NCBI RefSeq assembly: GCF_964340395.1
Contig: NC_135555.1
Span: 16,240,746 to 16,304,745 of the forward strand
Length of the DNA stretch: 64,000 nucleotides
Source: Glandiceps talaboti
Taxonomy: Eukaryota; Hemichordata; Enteropneusta; Spengelidae
Direction of reading: 5' to 3'
Every line of letters starts with the position of its first letter. The first letter of the stretch is position 1. The notes under the pieces were generated by a model. That model did no database searches and was not told the origin of the DNA. It was given only the letters and a program-made list of their open reading frames with translations. The translations under genes were made by a program, and so were the position numbers. Of this stretch, positions 1 to 14,109 are shown one piece after another.

Positions 1-650
1 TAATTCCAGGTTGTTTATAGACCTAATGTTTTGGGAAACCCAAATTTAGACTGCAAACACACTGAAGAATTTGCCTTTTGCCATTCCCATGGGATATGTA
101 AATGCTAAATGAATAGCTAATGATGGCACAGTTGATGATCGCGGCAATTTCCGGCTTACTGATAATACTGGCAGTGAATTTAAGTGGACTTTTTACTTCC
201 CAATTTGGCTTTGTAAAGTTTAAAAATAATAATCGGGAAAACATTCTGGATTAAGGAAATCCCAACCCGATGTCTAAGAGTGGATTTTTCATCTTATCTT
301 GGTCACAGATATATGACTGCAGGCTATTTGTAATGTCAATGTGCATTGAATGACATCATTTGACATCTATTCTGTGTAACACATATTGTTTTCGCTCTTG
401 TATGTCTAATCAGAGCCGGAGGTGATACGTGTTAAGACCAAAATCAAAATAGATTTCTTTGGCAAAGTGAAAGAACATCAAATGAATAGCCACTATCGTC
501 ATGACGACCAGTCATCAAACGTTGTTCTACTTCAGCAACTTTTCATGGACGTGACACTTGCAAAACTGAGCGTGATTTCACAATTACCGCATTCTTTAAA
601 TTTATTTATTTGAAAGGGTTTCTTATTTTTGTTATCTGGTGAAATAAATT
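1..650. other. Intergenic, no gene seen
   Basis: I see only short chance reading frames on both strands, with no recognisable protein motif, splice pattern or RNA gene. It is ordinary AT-rich non-coding sequence. Confidence 0.5.
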
Positions 651-699
651 TCATTCATTCATTCATTCATTCATTCATTCATTCAATTATTCATTCATG
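651..699. repeat. (ATTC)n microsatellite
   Basis: About ten near-perfect ATTC units with one interruption, directly after an A/T-rich AATAAA-like stretch. It may be the tail of a degraded retroposon, but no body is recognisable. Confidence 0.85.
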
Positions 700-819
700 T
701 AATTGCGTGGCGTCATACGAAGGACATATCATCAAATTACTTTTATTACAATATGAAGAGGGAGAGATACCGAGAGAGGAGGGAAAAGGGAAAACACACT
801 CACAGTTACAAAGGAGCTT

Positions 820-2004
<1,185 letters not shown>

Positions 2005-3012
2005 TTTAAAATGAACGCCTCCGTAAGGGAATAGCTAATTATGCAAATTACTCATTAAAGGTAAAATTTGTATCAACAAAGTTCATAGGACAAGTGCGCA
2101 TTATTATGGTTGATATATGTACCATATTGTAATATTACATGATATTTGAAGCTTGAATTTTTAAGTTACAGCCTAGTTACCTTATATCGATAATTATGCA
2201 AATTTTTCACTAAAACTGTAAGCTATATCAACAAATTATATAGGACGTACCCTCTTTGTTAGGGTTAACATTATGTACTAAATGATATTGAAATTCACGC
2301 ATGCATTCTTAAGATACATCCTAATTACTGAAAAAAATTAAATTAGTCATTAACACTGTAAATTTTATAGGGCGTATGGACTTTGTTATGTTTAATATGT
2401 GAGTAAATTACTCTTAAGATATAGCCTAATCACAGAAACTCATTAATTATGCAAATTATCATTAACACAGTATGGTACATTAGCAAACTTGATAAGACAT
2501 ACGCAATTTGTTATGGTTAAAGTATGGACAGAATTGCATTGAAATTGAAGTATGCAGTATTAAGATATAGCCTAATTACGGAAAATCACTAATTATGCAA
2601 ATTATTTATTAGCACTGCACGGTACATCAACATATTTTATAGGACATATGCAATTTGTTATAGTTAACGTATGTACTGAATTATATTGAAATTGAAGTAT
2701 GGTTTCTTAAGATATATCCTAATTACCGAAAATCATTAATGCAAATTATTCATTAACGCTGTAAGGTACATCAACAAATGTTATAGGACAAATGCATTTT
2801 GTTATGTTTAACAAACATACTAAATTATATTGAAATTGAAGTATGCAGTCTTGAGATATTGCTTAATTAGTTGATTTCATTGATATGCAAATTTCTCTAA
2901 TCAATATGAACAGATCTTGATTAAAAACTAATCAGTTCTAGCCATTACCCCAAACATTGTGTACCAAATTTCAGTATAATTGAGCCTGCCGTTGTTTTAA
3001 GAAAATGATGAC

Positions 3013-3047
<35 letters not shown>

Positions 3048-3055
3048 CACACACA

Positions 3056-3112
<57 letters not shown>

Positions 3113-3175
3113 ACATATGACAAACAGACAGACATCCCTCTTTTAATACCTCCCGTACCCTTACGGGAGGTAAAA
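2005..3175. repeat. About 145-bp tandem repeat array with (ACAG)n/(AC)n terminus and hairpin
   Basis: Seven degenerate units of roughly 145 bases repeat from about 2035 to 2990. Each has ATGCAAATTATTCATTAA, then a block around TATAGGACATATGCA, then TTGAAATTGAAGTATGCAG and AAGATATAGCCTAATTA. The array ends in a unique piece (CAAATTTCAGTATAATTGAG), then (ACAG)n and (AC)n to about 3107, then a short palindrome, CTCCCGTACCCTTACGGGAG, at about 3150-3170. The order tandem core, microsatellite, short hairpin resembles non-autonomous Helitron-like (DINE/pearl-type) elements, but that class is an inference. Related units in reverse orientation lie at 14120-14260 and 49150-50020. Confidence 0.7.
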
Positions 3176-3301
3176 ATGGTAACACATTTAGACAAATTAT
3201 ACGCATGTAGTCACTATATGTTACATGTGGACTGTACTTTATCGTTGCCCACCATGCACAAAATAAGACTTCCATTAACAAAGACAGTGCACAACTAAAG
3301 T

Positions 3302-3449
3302 TAGTCTTGCTGCTAGACCCCTCGGGCTTTTCTGCTCACTGTCAAGGTGACCGAAGGTCGCTAGTGAGGGCGACAGCCCGAATTCACCTTCGATCGTGTG
3401 CCACCTCCAGAGTGTTGAGAAGAAAGCCTGAGGTCTAGCAGGTAGACTA
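3302..3449. mobile_element. MITE-like foldback element, TAGTC...GACTA type (family 1)
   Basis: This 148-bp element has inverted ends: TAGTCTTGCTGCTAGACC on the left, answered by GGTCTAGCAGGTAGACTA on the right. Flanking 9-mers AACTAAAGT and ACCTAAATT match at 7 of 9 positions, which looks like an aged 9-bp target duplication. A second family member at 32442-32600 has a perfect 9-bp duplication. There is no coding capacity, so it would be a non-autonomous DNA transposon. Confidence 0.7.
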
Positions 3450-3458
3450 ACCTAAATT

Positions 3459-5045
3459 AAGCCAGTGACCTGTGACAGTGTTGAACAATTTACTCCACGC
3501 TGTAGTGTGATATTGAAATACATTGACTATGTAGCACGCCCTCTTGAGGCGGAGTCACGTTCTTTCTAAACAAAATGTACGGGACTTCGAGACGACATTT
3601 TGCTACCAGTACCTGATGACCAGGTTAGTGCGTTGTGAATGTGGAGCTACTTTAAACATAGTCATGATCAAATCAGTTTGGCGACATGTTCCGTTCACGA
3701 TATAAGTAACGAAAACCAGACAACGTTGCATGCCGGATAACACCAGGATTATAGTCACAAGCGTCGAAAACAACAAGGCTGGCGAGGGCGAGACTCTAAT
3801 ATACGTGCCATATAGGTTTGTATACGTGTAGATATGTTTCATGATAGTTACCATAAAGGTCACTTTTGTGTCATCACCAACATATGTACTGATATTCTAC
3901 AAATTTAGGGTGTAAAGGTTGGTTGTCAAGGTAACCGTTGCCACAACGTTTGTAGATGAACTTTGAGTAATAATACTTTGAGGGCTGCTAAAAATAGATT
4001 TCACATAGCTATGGGTTCATGTTGATATTATAATACTGAATAAAACATTACAGTTGTCGTTGCTTAAATGAAGTATATCTCTTGTCAACATTAATCAATG
4101 GGTTTTGTTTTGGTTCGACGGAGAACTGGTCGCCCTCAAACCGATACACCGACGTTAATTTAGCACGCTGGAGGACATGTTTACTTCATTTATATATCAG
4201 CTGCTTTGGGCGACATGGAGTTGAAATATAGTTCATATGATGATCTGTATAATCTGGTGACAGCGGGCGCTATTACAATTCCTAGAAATACTTCATCATC
4301 TACCTTTAGTCTCCTATTACACATTGATTAACTTCACATCATGTCCAACATATCATGACTGTAACTTTGCTTTTTCATAAACAGGTTAATATAATATTAC
4401 AGAAGTACTCGAGGCCTGAAGAGATATATGAGGGGGATATATCGGACCAGTTAGTTCCAATCTAAGGTATGTTGAAAACCTTGTATATCGCCATAATATT
4501 AGCTGATGGTTAAAACAGAGTCGGATTACTCAATGTGTTAAATACAGTTTTGTATTTCGTAATTGATATTTGCTATTATAATTAGCCTTTAAGTGATGTT
4601 GTTGAGGAAAATTGCTCTACCAGCCAATCAAATTTGTTAAGAACAAAAAGGACTTGATTATTTGTCACAGGCTCTATAGCAGTCAGCAAACCAGGTGCAG
4701 ATATTCTTGCAATTCTGTGTCAGATTTTGTAACATTGCAATGTCGTACATGTAATAAAAAAGAGCCTTACAGTGTCAAACACGAAATACTGAAATGTTAG
4801 GCTGATCATACCAAAGAGAGAGCTTATTCGTGACAGTGCATCTTTTGTAGAGCGCCAGTGAGCATCACTTGATGGATACTAGGTGCAATATAACTCTCTT
4901 TATTTATCTATCTATTTATTTGTTTTATTATTTATTAACGTTACACTAATAAGATGACTGTTTGTGCAGAAATCTGAACTACCTTAGGGAGCCTTATGTC
5001 GACAAAAGGATAACCCAAACCGACTGTTTCACCTTACACATTTAG
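3459..5045 (+). other. Upstream region of the first NAT8-like gene
   Basis: No coding gene is seen here. The last bases are a pyrimidine-rich stretch ending in TTTAG directly before the ATG at 5046, which reads as a 3' splice site. A possible 5' splice site (CTAAG then GTATGT) lies near 4466, but its use cannot be shown. A repeat tail shared with 43.1 kb and 63.2 kb is at 4848-4911. Confidence 0.45.
4848..4911 (+). repeat. Short dispersed repeat 3' end (GCGCCAGTGAGCATCACTTG type)
   Basis: The block around GCCAGTGAGCATCACTTGAT recurs at about 63245-63275 on the plus strand and 43085-43115 on the minus strand. Here it is followed by a (TTTA)n-like tail; at the other two sites by an (ATCAT)n tail. 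A conserved block with different simple-sequence tails is typical of the 3' end of a SINE or LINE. The element class is not identified. Confidence 0.55.
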
Positions 5046-5732
5046 ATGTCAACGCAAGGAAAGAAAACATTCAAAACGGAGGCAGGAGACATTGTCATCC
5101 GAAGTTTCTCTAGTGGTGATGAAGATGACGTCTTAACAATGTTCTTGGCTGGGAGGAAAACAGTTATTTTTGATTTATACAAACGGCAGTTTAACTTTAA
5201 ATCAGTATGGATATGCTTAGTAACTGGAGTAGTGGTCTCTTGCTTATTGTGGCCTTACGTTTCATTGTTTGTTATTATCACAATAATGGCAGTATTTTAT
5301 TTCTTAAGTTTTAAGTATGAACACATGTATGCAAATATACGTCTTCGAACCGATTTACAGGACATTACTAACTATTACAACAAACCGAGACATCATTTCT
5401 GGGTTGCTGAACACAACGGAACTGTCGTCGGTTCAGTCAGTGTTCGAGAAGATGGGACAGATCCTATGAAAGCAGAGTTGTTGACGATGAATGTTAAGAA
5501 TGGCTATCGACGTTTGGGAATCGGAAACACATTAGTAGACACTGTAGTAGAGTTTGCAGTGAAAAATCATTATCGAGAACTGTTTCTGACGACTTTGTTT
5601 AGTATGGCAGCTCCAAGAATAATGTATGAACGGAAAGGTTTCACGCTTGTTAAGATCAAGGATGACATACAGTTTATATTTCTCAAATCGGAAGTGTGCT
5701 TTTATTCACTGAAACTCAACAGGCATGATTAA
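5046..5732 (+). CDS. NAT8/camello-like GNAT acetyltransferase, subfamily A, copy 1
   Basis: This 228-residue single-exon protein belongs to the membrane-bound GNAT acetyltransferases of the NAT8/CML type. The N-terminal motif AGDIVIRSF is at residues 13-21. Hydrophobic segments lie at about 54-69 and 71-89 and probably insert as a hairpin in the ER membrane. The GNAT core begins near HHFWVAEHNG (116-125). The acetyl-CoA loop RRLGIG is at 155-160, and YERKGF at 194-199 is the usual late GNAT strand. The C-terminus carries EVCFYSLKL, a signature shared by the whole array. Vertebrate NAT8 acetylates cysteine S-conjugates and NAT8L acetylates aspartate; the substrate here is unknown. The ATG follows directly on a splice-acceptor-like TTTAG, so a 5' UTR exon probably lies upstream. 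The family is confident; the function of this copy is inferred. Confidence 0.9.
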   Translation: MSTQGKKTFKTEAGDIVIRSFSSGDEDDVLTMFLAGRKTVIFDLYKRQFNFKSVWICLVTGVVVSCLLWPYVSLFVIITIMAVFYFLSFKYEHMYANIRLRTDLQDITNYYNKPRHHFWVAEHNGTVVGSVSVREDGTDPMKAELLTMNVKNGYRRLGIGNTLVDTVVEFAVKNHYRELFLTTLFSMAAPRIMYERKGFTLVKIKDDIQFIFLKSEVCFYSLKLNRHD

Positions 5733-5748
5733 AAGTATTCGTCTTCGA

Positions 5749-5754
5749 AATAAA
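5749..5754 (+). terminator. Polyadenylation signal AATAAA
   Basis: A canonical AATAAA starts 17 bases after the stop of the gene at 5046, so the 3' UTR would be very short. No experimental end is visible. Confidence 0.5.
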
Positions 5755-5959
5755 AAGAGGTAATGTTTGCATATTCTTCGAGTTAATATATTCGAGATGC
5801 ATCCAATAAACATAATGGCTACTTCCACCAAAGGAAACGGTCGACATATTCCTTTTTTTCTTTTGGTTTATTTTCAAATTTTGTGTCTGTGGAATATAGC
5901 CTATGCTATACATTTAGGAAGAATTGTTGCCACTGCAAATCTCCATATCAAAGTATATT

Positions 5960-6600
5960 TGTCATGATTTTAGTCAGTCGTTGGTTGGTTACAAAATCAG
6001 GAGTACCAGTAACGTTAACAGGTATTGCACCTTATACCGCCACTATATATTATCAGAGAGTGGTTATACTAAAACTAAATTTGTACCTTGGATTAATACA
6101 AGTCTTCAACTTTCGAAGACATAGCCCCCGCCATTAGTTCACGGCTACTTAGTATCTAAAAATGATATATAGATCGCAACATAAAAGCCTTACACCTGTC
6201 ACTCACAATGGTCTTGTTACAAACGACAGTTCAAGTTTAAATCAGTTTGGATATGTGTGGTAACTGGAATGGTGGTGTCTTACCTACTGTGTCCATCACT
6301 TTATGGTTCATTGTTTTGTTATTATCACACCATGGACTGTCTTTTATTTCTTGTCTCCGTGGAACACAATCTATTCAATATGTTACAGTTCCTTATTAGC
6401 CAGTCGTTATTTGCATAATCAAGGGTATATGTTGCTTTAACATGTGTTACCCCCCCCCCCCCCACCATCACAGTATTTTAACAGAGCTTATACTACAGTC
6501 TTATTTGTACTTTATAGTTAGTACAAGTCTTTTACTTTCGAAGACATGGCTTCCGCCACTAGTTCACGATTAATTGATATCTAAAATATGATTCTATGAT
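5960..6600 (+). repeat. Tandemly duplicated 3' flank of the first gene
   Basis: The stretch 5960-6180 is repeated at about 6394-6600. Shared words include ACAAGTCTT, CTTTCGAAGACAT, AGTTCACG and ATCTAAAA. Together with the gene fragment at 6217-6355 this shows that a whole unit (gene plus 3' flank) was once duplicated in tandem and the second unit decayed. Confidence 0.75.
6217..6355 (+). pseudogene. Decayed fragment of a NAT8-like gene (subfamily A)
   Basis: About 140 bases match 5180-5310 of the first gene, corresponding to residues about 45-85. It reads YKRQFKFKSVWICVVTG and then a hydrophobic stretch, and loses frame at a T-run (TTGTTTTGTT against TTGTTTGTT in the parent gene). No start, acetyl-CoA loop or C-terminus remains. 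The following DNA matches the parent's 3' flank, so most of the coding part has been deleted. Confidence 0.8.
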
Positions 6601-6936
6601 GAGCTAGTAATCACTTGTAATTTCAGAACGTCACTGTCTTCTTATAATGTGAATAATGTTAATTAACCCCATATTCAGAAGAAAATAGACATTAATTAAA
6701 TAATTAGTATGCAAGACATCGACATATGAAACAAGGTCAGTCTGACTATATAATCTTTCTCCACTATTTGTACATGTGTGTTGACTCTGGATTTAAGGTT
6801 CAAGAAATTCAAATGATCAGAAACTTCCAAATGTATTGTGCAATTGTAATTCGATCTTTAAAATCAAGGTTAACAGTCATTCAGTGCTTGACTACAATCT
6901 ACACAACATCTGAATGTTTTGTCTAACGTGTTTTTA
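6601..6936. other. Intergenic, shared with the 3' flank of the second gene
   Basis: No gene is seen. The part around 6680-6750, with GAAAATAGACAT and CAAGGTCAGTCTGACTA, recurs at about 12920-12990, downstream of the gene at 11355. This indicates that 3' flanks were carried along in the duplication of subfamily A genes. Confidence 0.55.
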
Positions 6937-7318
6937 ACCATGGATATGAAGGTTAAGGTCATTTACAAGGGCAATGACTGTTTCATTTGAAGGTATTAAA
7001 GTGGCCATATGGATGAGGATTGGGTAGTTATTTTGGACCTTTGTGATATATAAAACAATTTTGTTGTGGCTTCCTATTTGAAATGTCAAAGTAAAACAAC
7101 AAAGACAAAGTCTGTATTTGAAACTCAATACATTGCAAAAAGCTTTATTAAGTTACAGACGTTACTAAGTTACAGTAAAGGACTTGGCATATGCTGTTTC
7201 ACATTGCCTGTTCAAATAAGAAGCCATGACATATTGTTTTATAAATTAAATATCCAAAATAACTACCCAGTCCTCATCAATATGGCCACTTTAACAGTGA
7301 ATATGAGGTCAAAGCCAA
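6937..7318. repeat. Imperfect inverted repeat (foldback)
   Basis: Arms at about 6950-7080 and 7190-7318 are reverse complements with scattered differences. For example TGGCCATATGGATGAGGATT on the left answers AATCCTCATCCATATGGCCA-like sequence on the right, and CCAAAATAACTACCCA appears in complementary form. The loop is about 110 bases. The reading frames on both strands here come from the symmetry and carry no known motif. It is probably an old foldback transposon. Confidence 0.65.
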
Positions 7319-8768
7319 AATCCAATCAATGGCAACGTTTATTTCATATTGATTGTTTGTCTCAGGGATATGACCGTCCAGTCGATGGACGGCCACACTG
7401 AACAGAAAGCACAGACGCACATTGGTTAATCCAATACCTTTCCTCACCCCACCACTTCATTTGATTGGCATGTGTATATGGTACCACAATTGAGACAATT
7501 ATACGATGCAGTACATATTACCTGGCAACGAAGTGTATTTTGTTGTGGCAAAGCTGTAAGATATTTTTTTTTCAGATGTGCACTTGGTAAATGACTTCTG
7601 AAGTTTAGTTTGGTTGCAAAAAATCACGAATAAAGAGCAAAACATTTCAAGACTTTCAGACTATCAGAATGTTGATGGCCCAACGACTGCTCAGCCCCCT
7701 TTCCATGGTCGTAAATTTTGCCCATTCCTTTGCACATTGGATATGCAACAGCTTAGTTTAATCTCAATTCAGTCTTAATTGTATGCATCATCAGAGCCAA
7801 GTAAACCACTGTATAAGGTATTATATAATTTGGAATTGACTCAAATGCATATGGTCATATGTATCATTCATAAAATATAAAGAAATTCCCTTAATTTTGA
7901 AACAGTTACTGACATGTGAAGCTTGCATGATGATACATTGCCCATCATCAGAAAATAAAAATTGAAATGCCAAAAATATTGCAATTGGTAGGTTGGGCCC
8001 GTTGAACAGCTTTTTAATTTTTTCTGATTTTACTGATAAAACGGCAGATCTCTTTTTGGAATATTTGGTGGCCCTGAAGAACTGTTAAACTAGGTACGCA
8101 GTTTAAGATGTACTCTTTGAAGATCCACTTTCATTAATTGTGTTCGAAGTTGTCTTTAGTTGAAATATTGTTTCATATAATTATCTCATTGCACTGACAC
8201 TAGCATTATTCCGCAATTCATTTTGAAGCGACAATTTGCTATGGGAAGAATGGCCCTGAATTTTGTAAACAGAGCTGTCCCTTCGACATCAAAATCCAAA
8301 CTTCAATTTACATTACAATATAATAATGACAAGGAGACTCCACTGAGTTCAGCTTGGATTCCGACATACAGTAGGGCCATACAAGTTTTGGGAAAGACAG
8401 AAAAAAAAATCTGTTCAAAATGTTAGTTCTACTTCCCGTTGTACCTGGACAAATAGTTGGGTAAAGAAGAGGGCTGTTTTGTTGTGTTACTTATTTGAGA
8501 AAGCACCATCCAATTTTTTTAAATTAAAAAGTTTAGTTTTTTTTACTTGGAATGTGACATCGTTTCGGCAACTACTTTCAAAAGATACGACATTACATAT
8601 GATGTGTAATTGCGTACGCTAAAATGGATATAATGTAAATTACATGCAAATGTATGTATATTGGCCACCTTTCTAAATTTTAAATGCAGGGTTGCACCAA
8701 GACAAAGTTCTGCCCCCCCCCCTCCCCCCGGCAATTTGGTCAGGCTACGGCCCTGCGTACTTGACATT
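7319..8768. other. Intergenic, no gene seen
   Basis: No convincing gene or RNA is present. A short C-rich tract followed by GGTCAGGCTACGGCCCTG at about 8708-8757 looks like a degraded retroposon piece. The small frames at 7066-7401 and 8223-8426 show no motif. Confidence 0.45.
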
Positions 8769-8776
8769 GTGAAGAC

Positions 8777-9411
8777 CACAATGGCTCAGAATATTTCTAT
8801 CAGAATACAATAAAATGACGATAATATCGTTAATATTGACGTATTAAACCAACACTATATGAAAGGGGTGAAATTACACTTGTTTCTGTGATTTTTTCTA
8901 ACTACCTTCCAAGAACGTGATTGGATATCGATGTCTACATGTTAAATGGAGAGCCGTTATCGGCCGTAGCATGTGCTGCTGTTACATAAAGGGCTAGGAC
9001 AATATGCAAAATAGGTAGTTAGAAAAGAAATATCTGCTCCAATTCCCCTACATGGCATTAGAAATCCGTTGATATCTTTGGTAAGCGTGGTCCGATTGTA
9101 ACAACGACGCGATTTATCGGAAGATTATTAAATTTGGGAACCAGGAAGTGATGGAAGGTAAAATCTTCGAAATGTTTGCCCAGTACAACGGCCGGTTGAA
9201 CGTTCATGTTTACGTATGGTAATGGTGGCTGCCTTTCATACCGTGTGTCTTCCTTCGCATTGAGTGAAACTGCGCGATCACAGAAACAAGCTTAATTTCA
9301 CCCCTTTCATATAGTGTTGGTTTAATACGTCAATATTAACGATATTATCGTCATTTTATTGTATTCTGATAGAAATATTCTGAGCCATAACTCGGGAAAC
9401 AAATGCCTGTG
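8777..9411. mobile_element. Non-autonomous DNA transposon with about 110-bp inverted ends
   Basis: Sequence from about 8781 to 8892 is an almost perfect reverse complement of about 9279 to 9389. A second inner inverted pair (TTCTAACTACCT against AGGTAGTTAGAA) lies inside. Exact 8-mers GTGAAGAC flank the element at 8769-8776 and 9412-9419, and the bases just inside are CACA on the left and TGTG on the right. The right end has about 19 extra bases between the long inverted arm and TGTG. An 8-bp target duplication would suit hAT-like elements. No transposase is encoded. Near-identity of the arms suggests recent activity. Confidence 0.75.
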
Positions 9412-9419
9412 GTGAAGAC

Positions 9420-11354
9420 TTACTTGTTTACTGGTCAACGAACTTTTTGATGACCATGTCTCCTGAATGTCGTCTGACCTTACTGACCCCATGAAATATG
9501 ACATATCTACACACACACACTTCGTCTACGTAGCAGCTATAACATTACCGCAGACTATTAAACATTGTGTCTACAACAGTGTTCGCCCCAGACACGTTTG
9601 TAGTTCTCCGATTCTGTTTCCGCTTGACGCTGTTACCACAAGGTGAGGTTGAATTCATGGTTATCATTCTAGCATTTTGAACTCTTCCTATTGAACTATA
9701 AGTAACAATAGTACTATTCCGATGACAAAATCCATTTGCCTCAACTCGGACTTGTTAATTATTAACGTTACAGGGCCCTGTGGTTATACCATGGCTGTAC
9801 GAATGAATGGTGTCAAATCCAACTTATTTCAGTATCAATTTGTGAAGGGATAACGGTGAATTTGTATTGAATCTGATACGATTGATGTAAACACAGAATA
9901 AAGCTCTAACACCGAGGCTATGGTTGAACCTTTTAAAACACGGGGACGTCTGTTCGAACTTACCGTTATTTTTCTTCAACTTAATTCCGATATGTATTTT
10001 ATACATGGTCGACGATTTTGTATTTTGTCCTTTGTAAAGCAAAGAGTTTTATTTGTAGTATGTTGTCCTGTGATAACAAGATCAAAGGTCACATTGATGG
10101 CAAACTAACACAGAGAATAGTCCAAATGGTGCAGGTCCCATGTTTTATGTGTTATATCATGCAGCGGTTAAAACAAAGCTTTATATTGTTTTGTGTTTGA
10201 CCTCAGGGTCTACTTTCTGGCTTACATAAAAACTTGTCAACCACATGATATCCCCTGGCAGAAATGTAGACTTTGAACTGTTAGTTTTAAAAATGGAATT
10301 TTGCATTTACATTCTAAATTGTCAGAACAAGTGATGGGCCAGAAAAAGCACTGGACTAGGTCTTGACAAAATGGATGCACTAAGTGGCCAACCAAATAAA
10401 GTAGTTATTCGCCGCTTATCATCTGGCTAAAATGTAGACTCTTATTAACTTGGCCCCTGGTTTCAAACCTTTGCACTTGTATTTCAAATTCAGGTGCCAA
10501 GTACTAGACTAGCATTTTTCCAAATAAGGTGCCCCCAAGTGCCAACAAAATAACACAGGTTCTCGACCCCTTTTCTCTAGCTTACACCTAGCCCTATGAC
10601 ACCCTATCTTTAAAAGCACAGAGAAGAAGATAATTTACCCCTACCCCCTACCGTCGGTATTTCAAAATAATAGCTTATATTGGTTTCAATGGGAGAAAAT
10701 CAGTAATAACCCACAAATATTCAATGTTAACCTACTTTTTCTTGTTCAGCTCATTCAACTGAATAAACAAACACCTTTCATGGGTATCAGATCATGTTAT
10801 TTAAAAAAAGAATGGAAAGTTTTTATGTAATTTTCCGGAAAATTTTTTGATTTTTCAAAAATCGGCAATTTAAAGCCTCCAAAATTTTTATTTCTTGGCA
10901 TATATATGGCAAACATTATATCATTAGAAAGGAAATTTTCTAAGCCTTCCAAATATATATTGGATAATACAGTCCGTGCTTGCATGTGTCGAATGGAAGA
11001 CAATGTGTTACCCCTACCCTCAACCTTTCGACGCCATTCTGTGACGCACATGTAATTTGAAATCGAGGCCAAACTGGTAGTGCATCCCAAAATGTTCAGT
11101 TAACATTTTGTTTCTCATTCAGTAGACTCCAATGAACAAAAAATACCTATGTTGGAGGTTTGTGGGGGGGGGGTGCACGGTAACCCCCTCTGGCCCATGG
11201 ACTAAATCGTTTGAACCTAGTTTTAGTACCGGTACATATTTATGAGAGGTTGTAGTTTTACGTTGAATCCATACGGTACACCTGTAAGCATTCCCTACCA
11301 AGTAACCCCTTGCCCCCATATATAACATTCCACCCCTGGTTTGTTTCCTTATAG
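9420..11354 (+). other. Upstream region of the second NAT8-like gene
   Basis: No coding gene is visible. A plausible 5' splice site (CACAAG then GTGAGG) lies near 9641 and might end a 5' UTR exon. The region ends in TTTCCTTATAG directly before the ATG at 11355, which reads as a 3' splice site. Confidence 0.4.
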
Positions 11355-12050
11355 ATGTCACAACAAGTGGAGAGGTCCAGGACCTTTAAAACCGAGGCAG
11401 GAGATATTGTCATAAGAAGTTTCACTCCTGAAGATGACGATGAAGTCAAAGCTATGTTCGTCACTGGTATGAAAGAGAACACTTTTCGTCTTTTCAAACG
11501 TCAGTTTAAGTTGAAGTCAACATGGTTAAGTCTGTTGGCAGGAATGATAATATGTCGGTGGTTGACACACTCATTTTACAGCCTACTGTTTGTTGCTTTT
11601 ACGACCATGGTGGTATTATATATCTTGAGTATGTTGGCATTTAAAAACTACTTTGATTCACGTCTTCAAAGCGACCTAAAAGACATCAACACCTATTACA
11701 TGAATAAGCCGAGACATCACTTCTGGGTTGCTCAGTACAAGGGAACAGTCATTGGTTCAGTCTGTGTTCGAGAAGACGAGACAGATCCTAAGATAGCAGA
11801 GTTACTAACGATGAGTGTAAAGAAGGAATATAGACGCTTTGGCATTGGAAAGAGTTTATTAAATACTGTTATAGACTTTGCAAGAAGACATGGATATCAA
11901 GAACTATTCCTATCGACGTTGGTTGTTATGGAACCTCCAAGAAAACTGTATGAAGGGAAAGGATTCCAGTTGATAAAGATTGTAGGATACAACGAGTATA
12001 TGATAGTTATGAAGGTGGAAATATGTTTCTATTCGATGACACTTAAATAA
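11355..12050 (+). CDS. NAT8/camello-like GNAT acetyltransferase, subfamily A, copy 2
   Basis: This protein has 231 residues. AGDIVIRSFT is at 15-24, the hydrophobic double segment at about 55-96, and HHFWVAQYKG at 121-130, where the usual E-H/Y-N-G is changed to Q-Y-K-G. VCVREDETDP is at 136-145, AELLTMSV at 148-155, acetyl-CoA loop RRFGIG at 160-165, LYEGKGF at 198-204, and C-terminal EICFYSMTL at 222-230. It is closest to the copy at 16615: both begin MSQQ and share EDDDEVKAMFVTG. The ATG follows TTATAG directly. The expected product is an ER membrane acetyltransferase using acetyl-CoA on an amine of unknown identity. No AATAAA is seen within 300 bases of the stop. Confidence 0.9.
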   Translation: MSQQVERSRTFKTEAGDIVIRSFTPEDDDEVKAMFVTGMKENTFRLFKRQFKLKSTWLSLLAGMIICRWLTHSFYSLLFVAFTTMVVLYILSMLAFKNYFDSRLQSDLKDINTYYMNKPRHHFWVAQYKGTVIGSVCVREDETDPKIAELLTMSVKKEYRRFGIGKSLLNTVIDFARRHGYQELFLSTLVVMEPPRKLYEGKGFQLIKIVGYNEYMIVMKVEICFYSMTLK

Positions 12051-13860
<1,810 letters not shown>

Positions 13861-14109
13861 TAAGCCCGTTTGTAAAAGGGTTTAAAACATGGATGGTACT
13901 GAAGTACAGGTGACTGCATTAAAATGATTTTTATCCATATTTTACATAATATTGTAACATGAGATAGATGATAACAAGTGACCTTAGTTTGCAATTGCTT
14001 GGATCTCTTGACCAAAATAGTCTATGAAATACTGTAAATGCATCTGAAAATATGGCATCATGCATTCTACTGTCACTGACAGTGTCATATTGCTATGGAC
14101 TTCTGGCTG

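Noticed and set aside
7066-7401. 111-codon frame and its minus-strand neighbour at 6934-7128
   Set aside because: Both lie in an imperfect inverted repeat; the similarity of the two translations is due to that symmetry, and neither has a motif.
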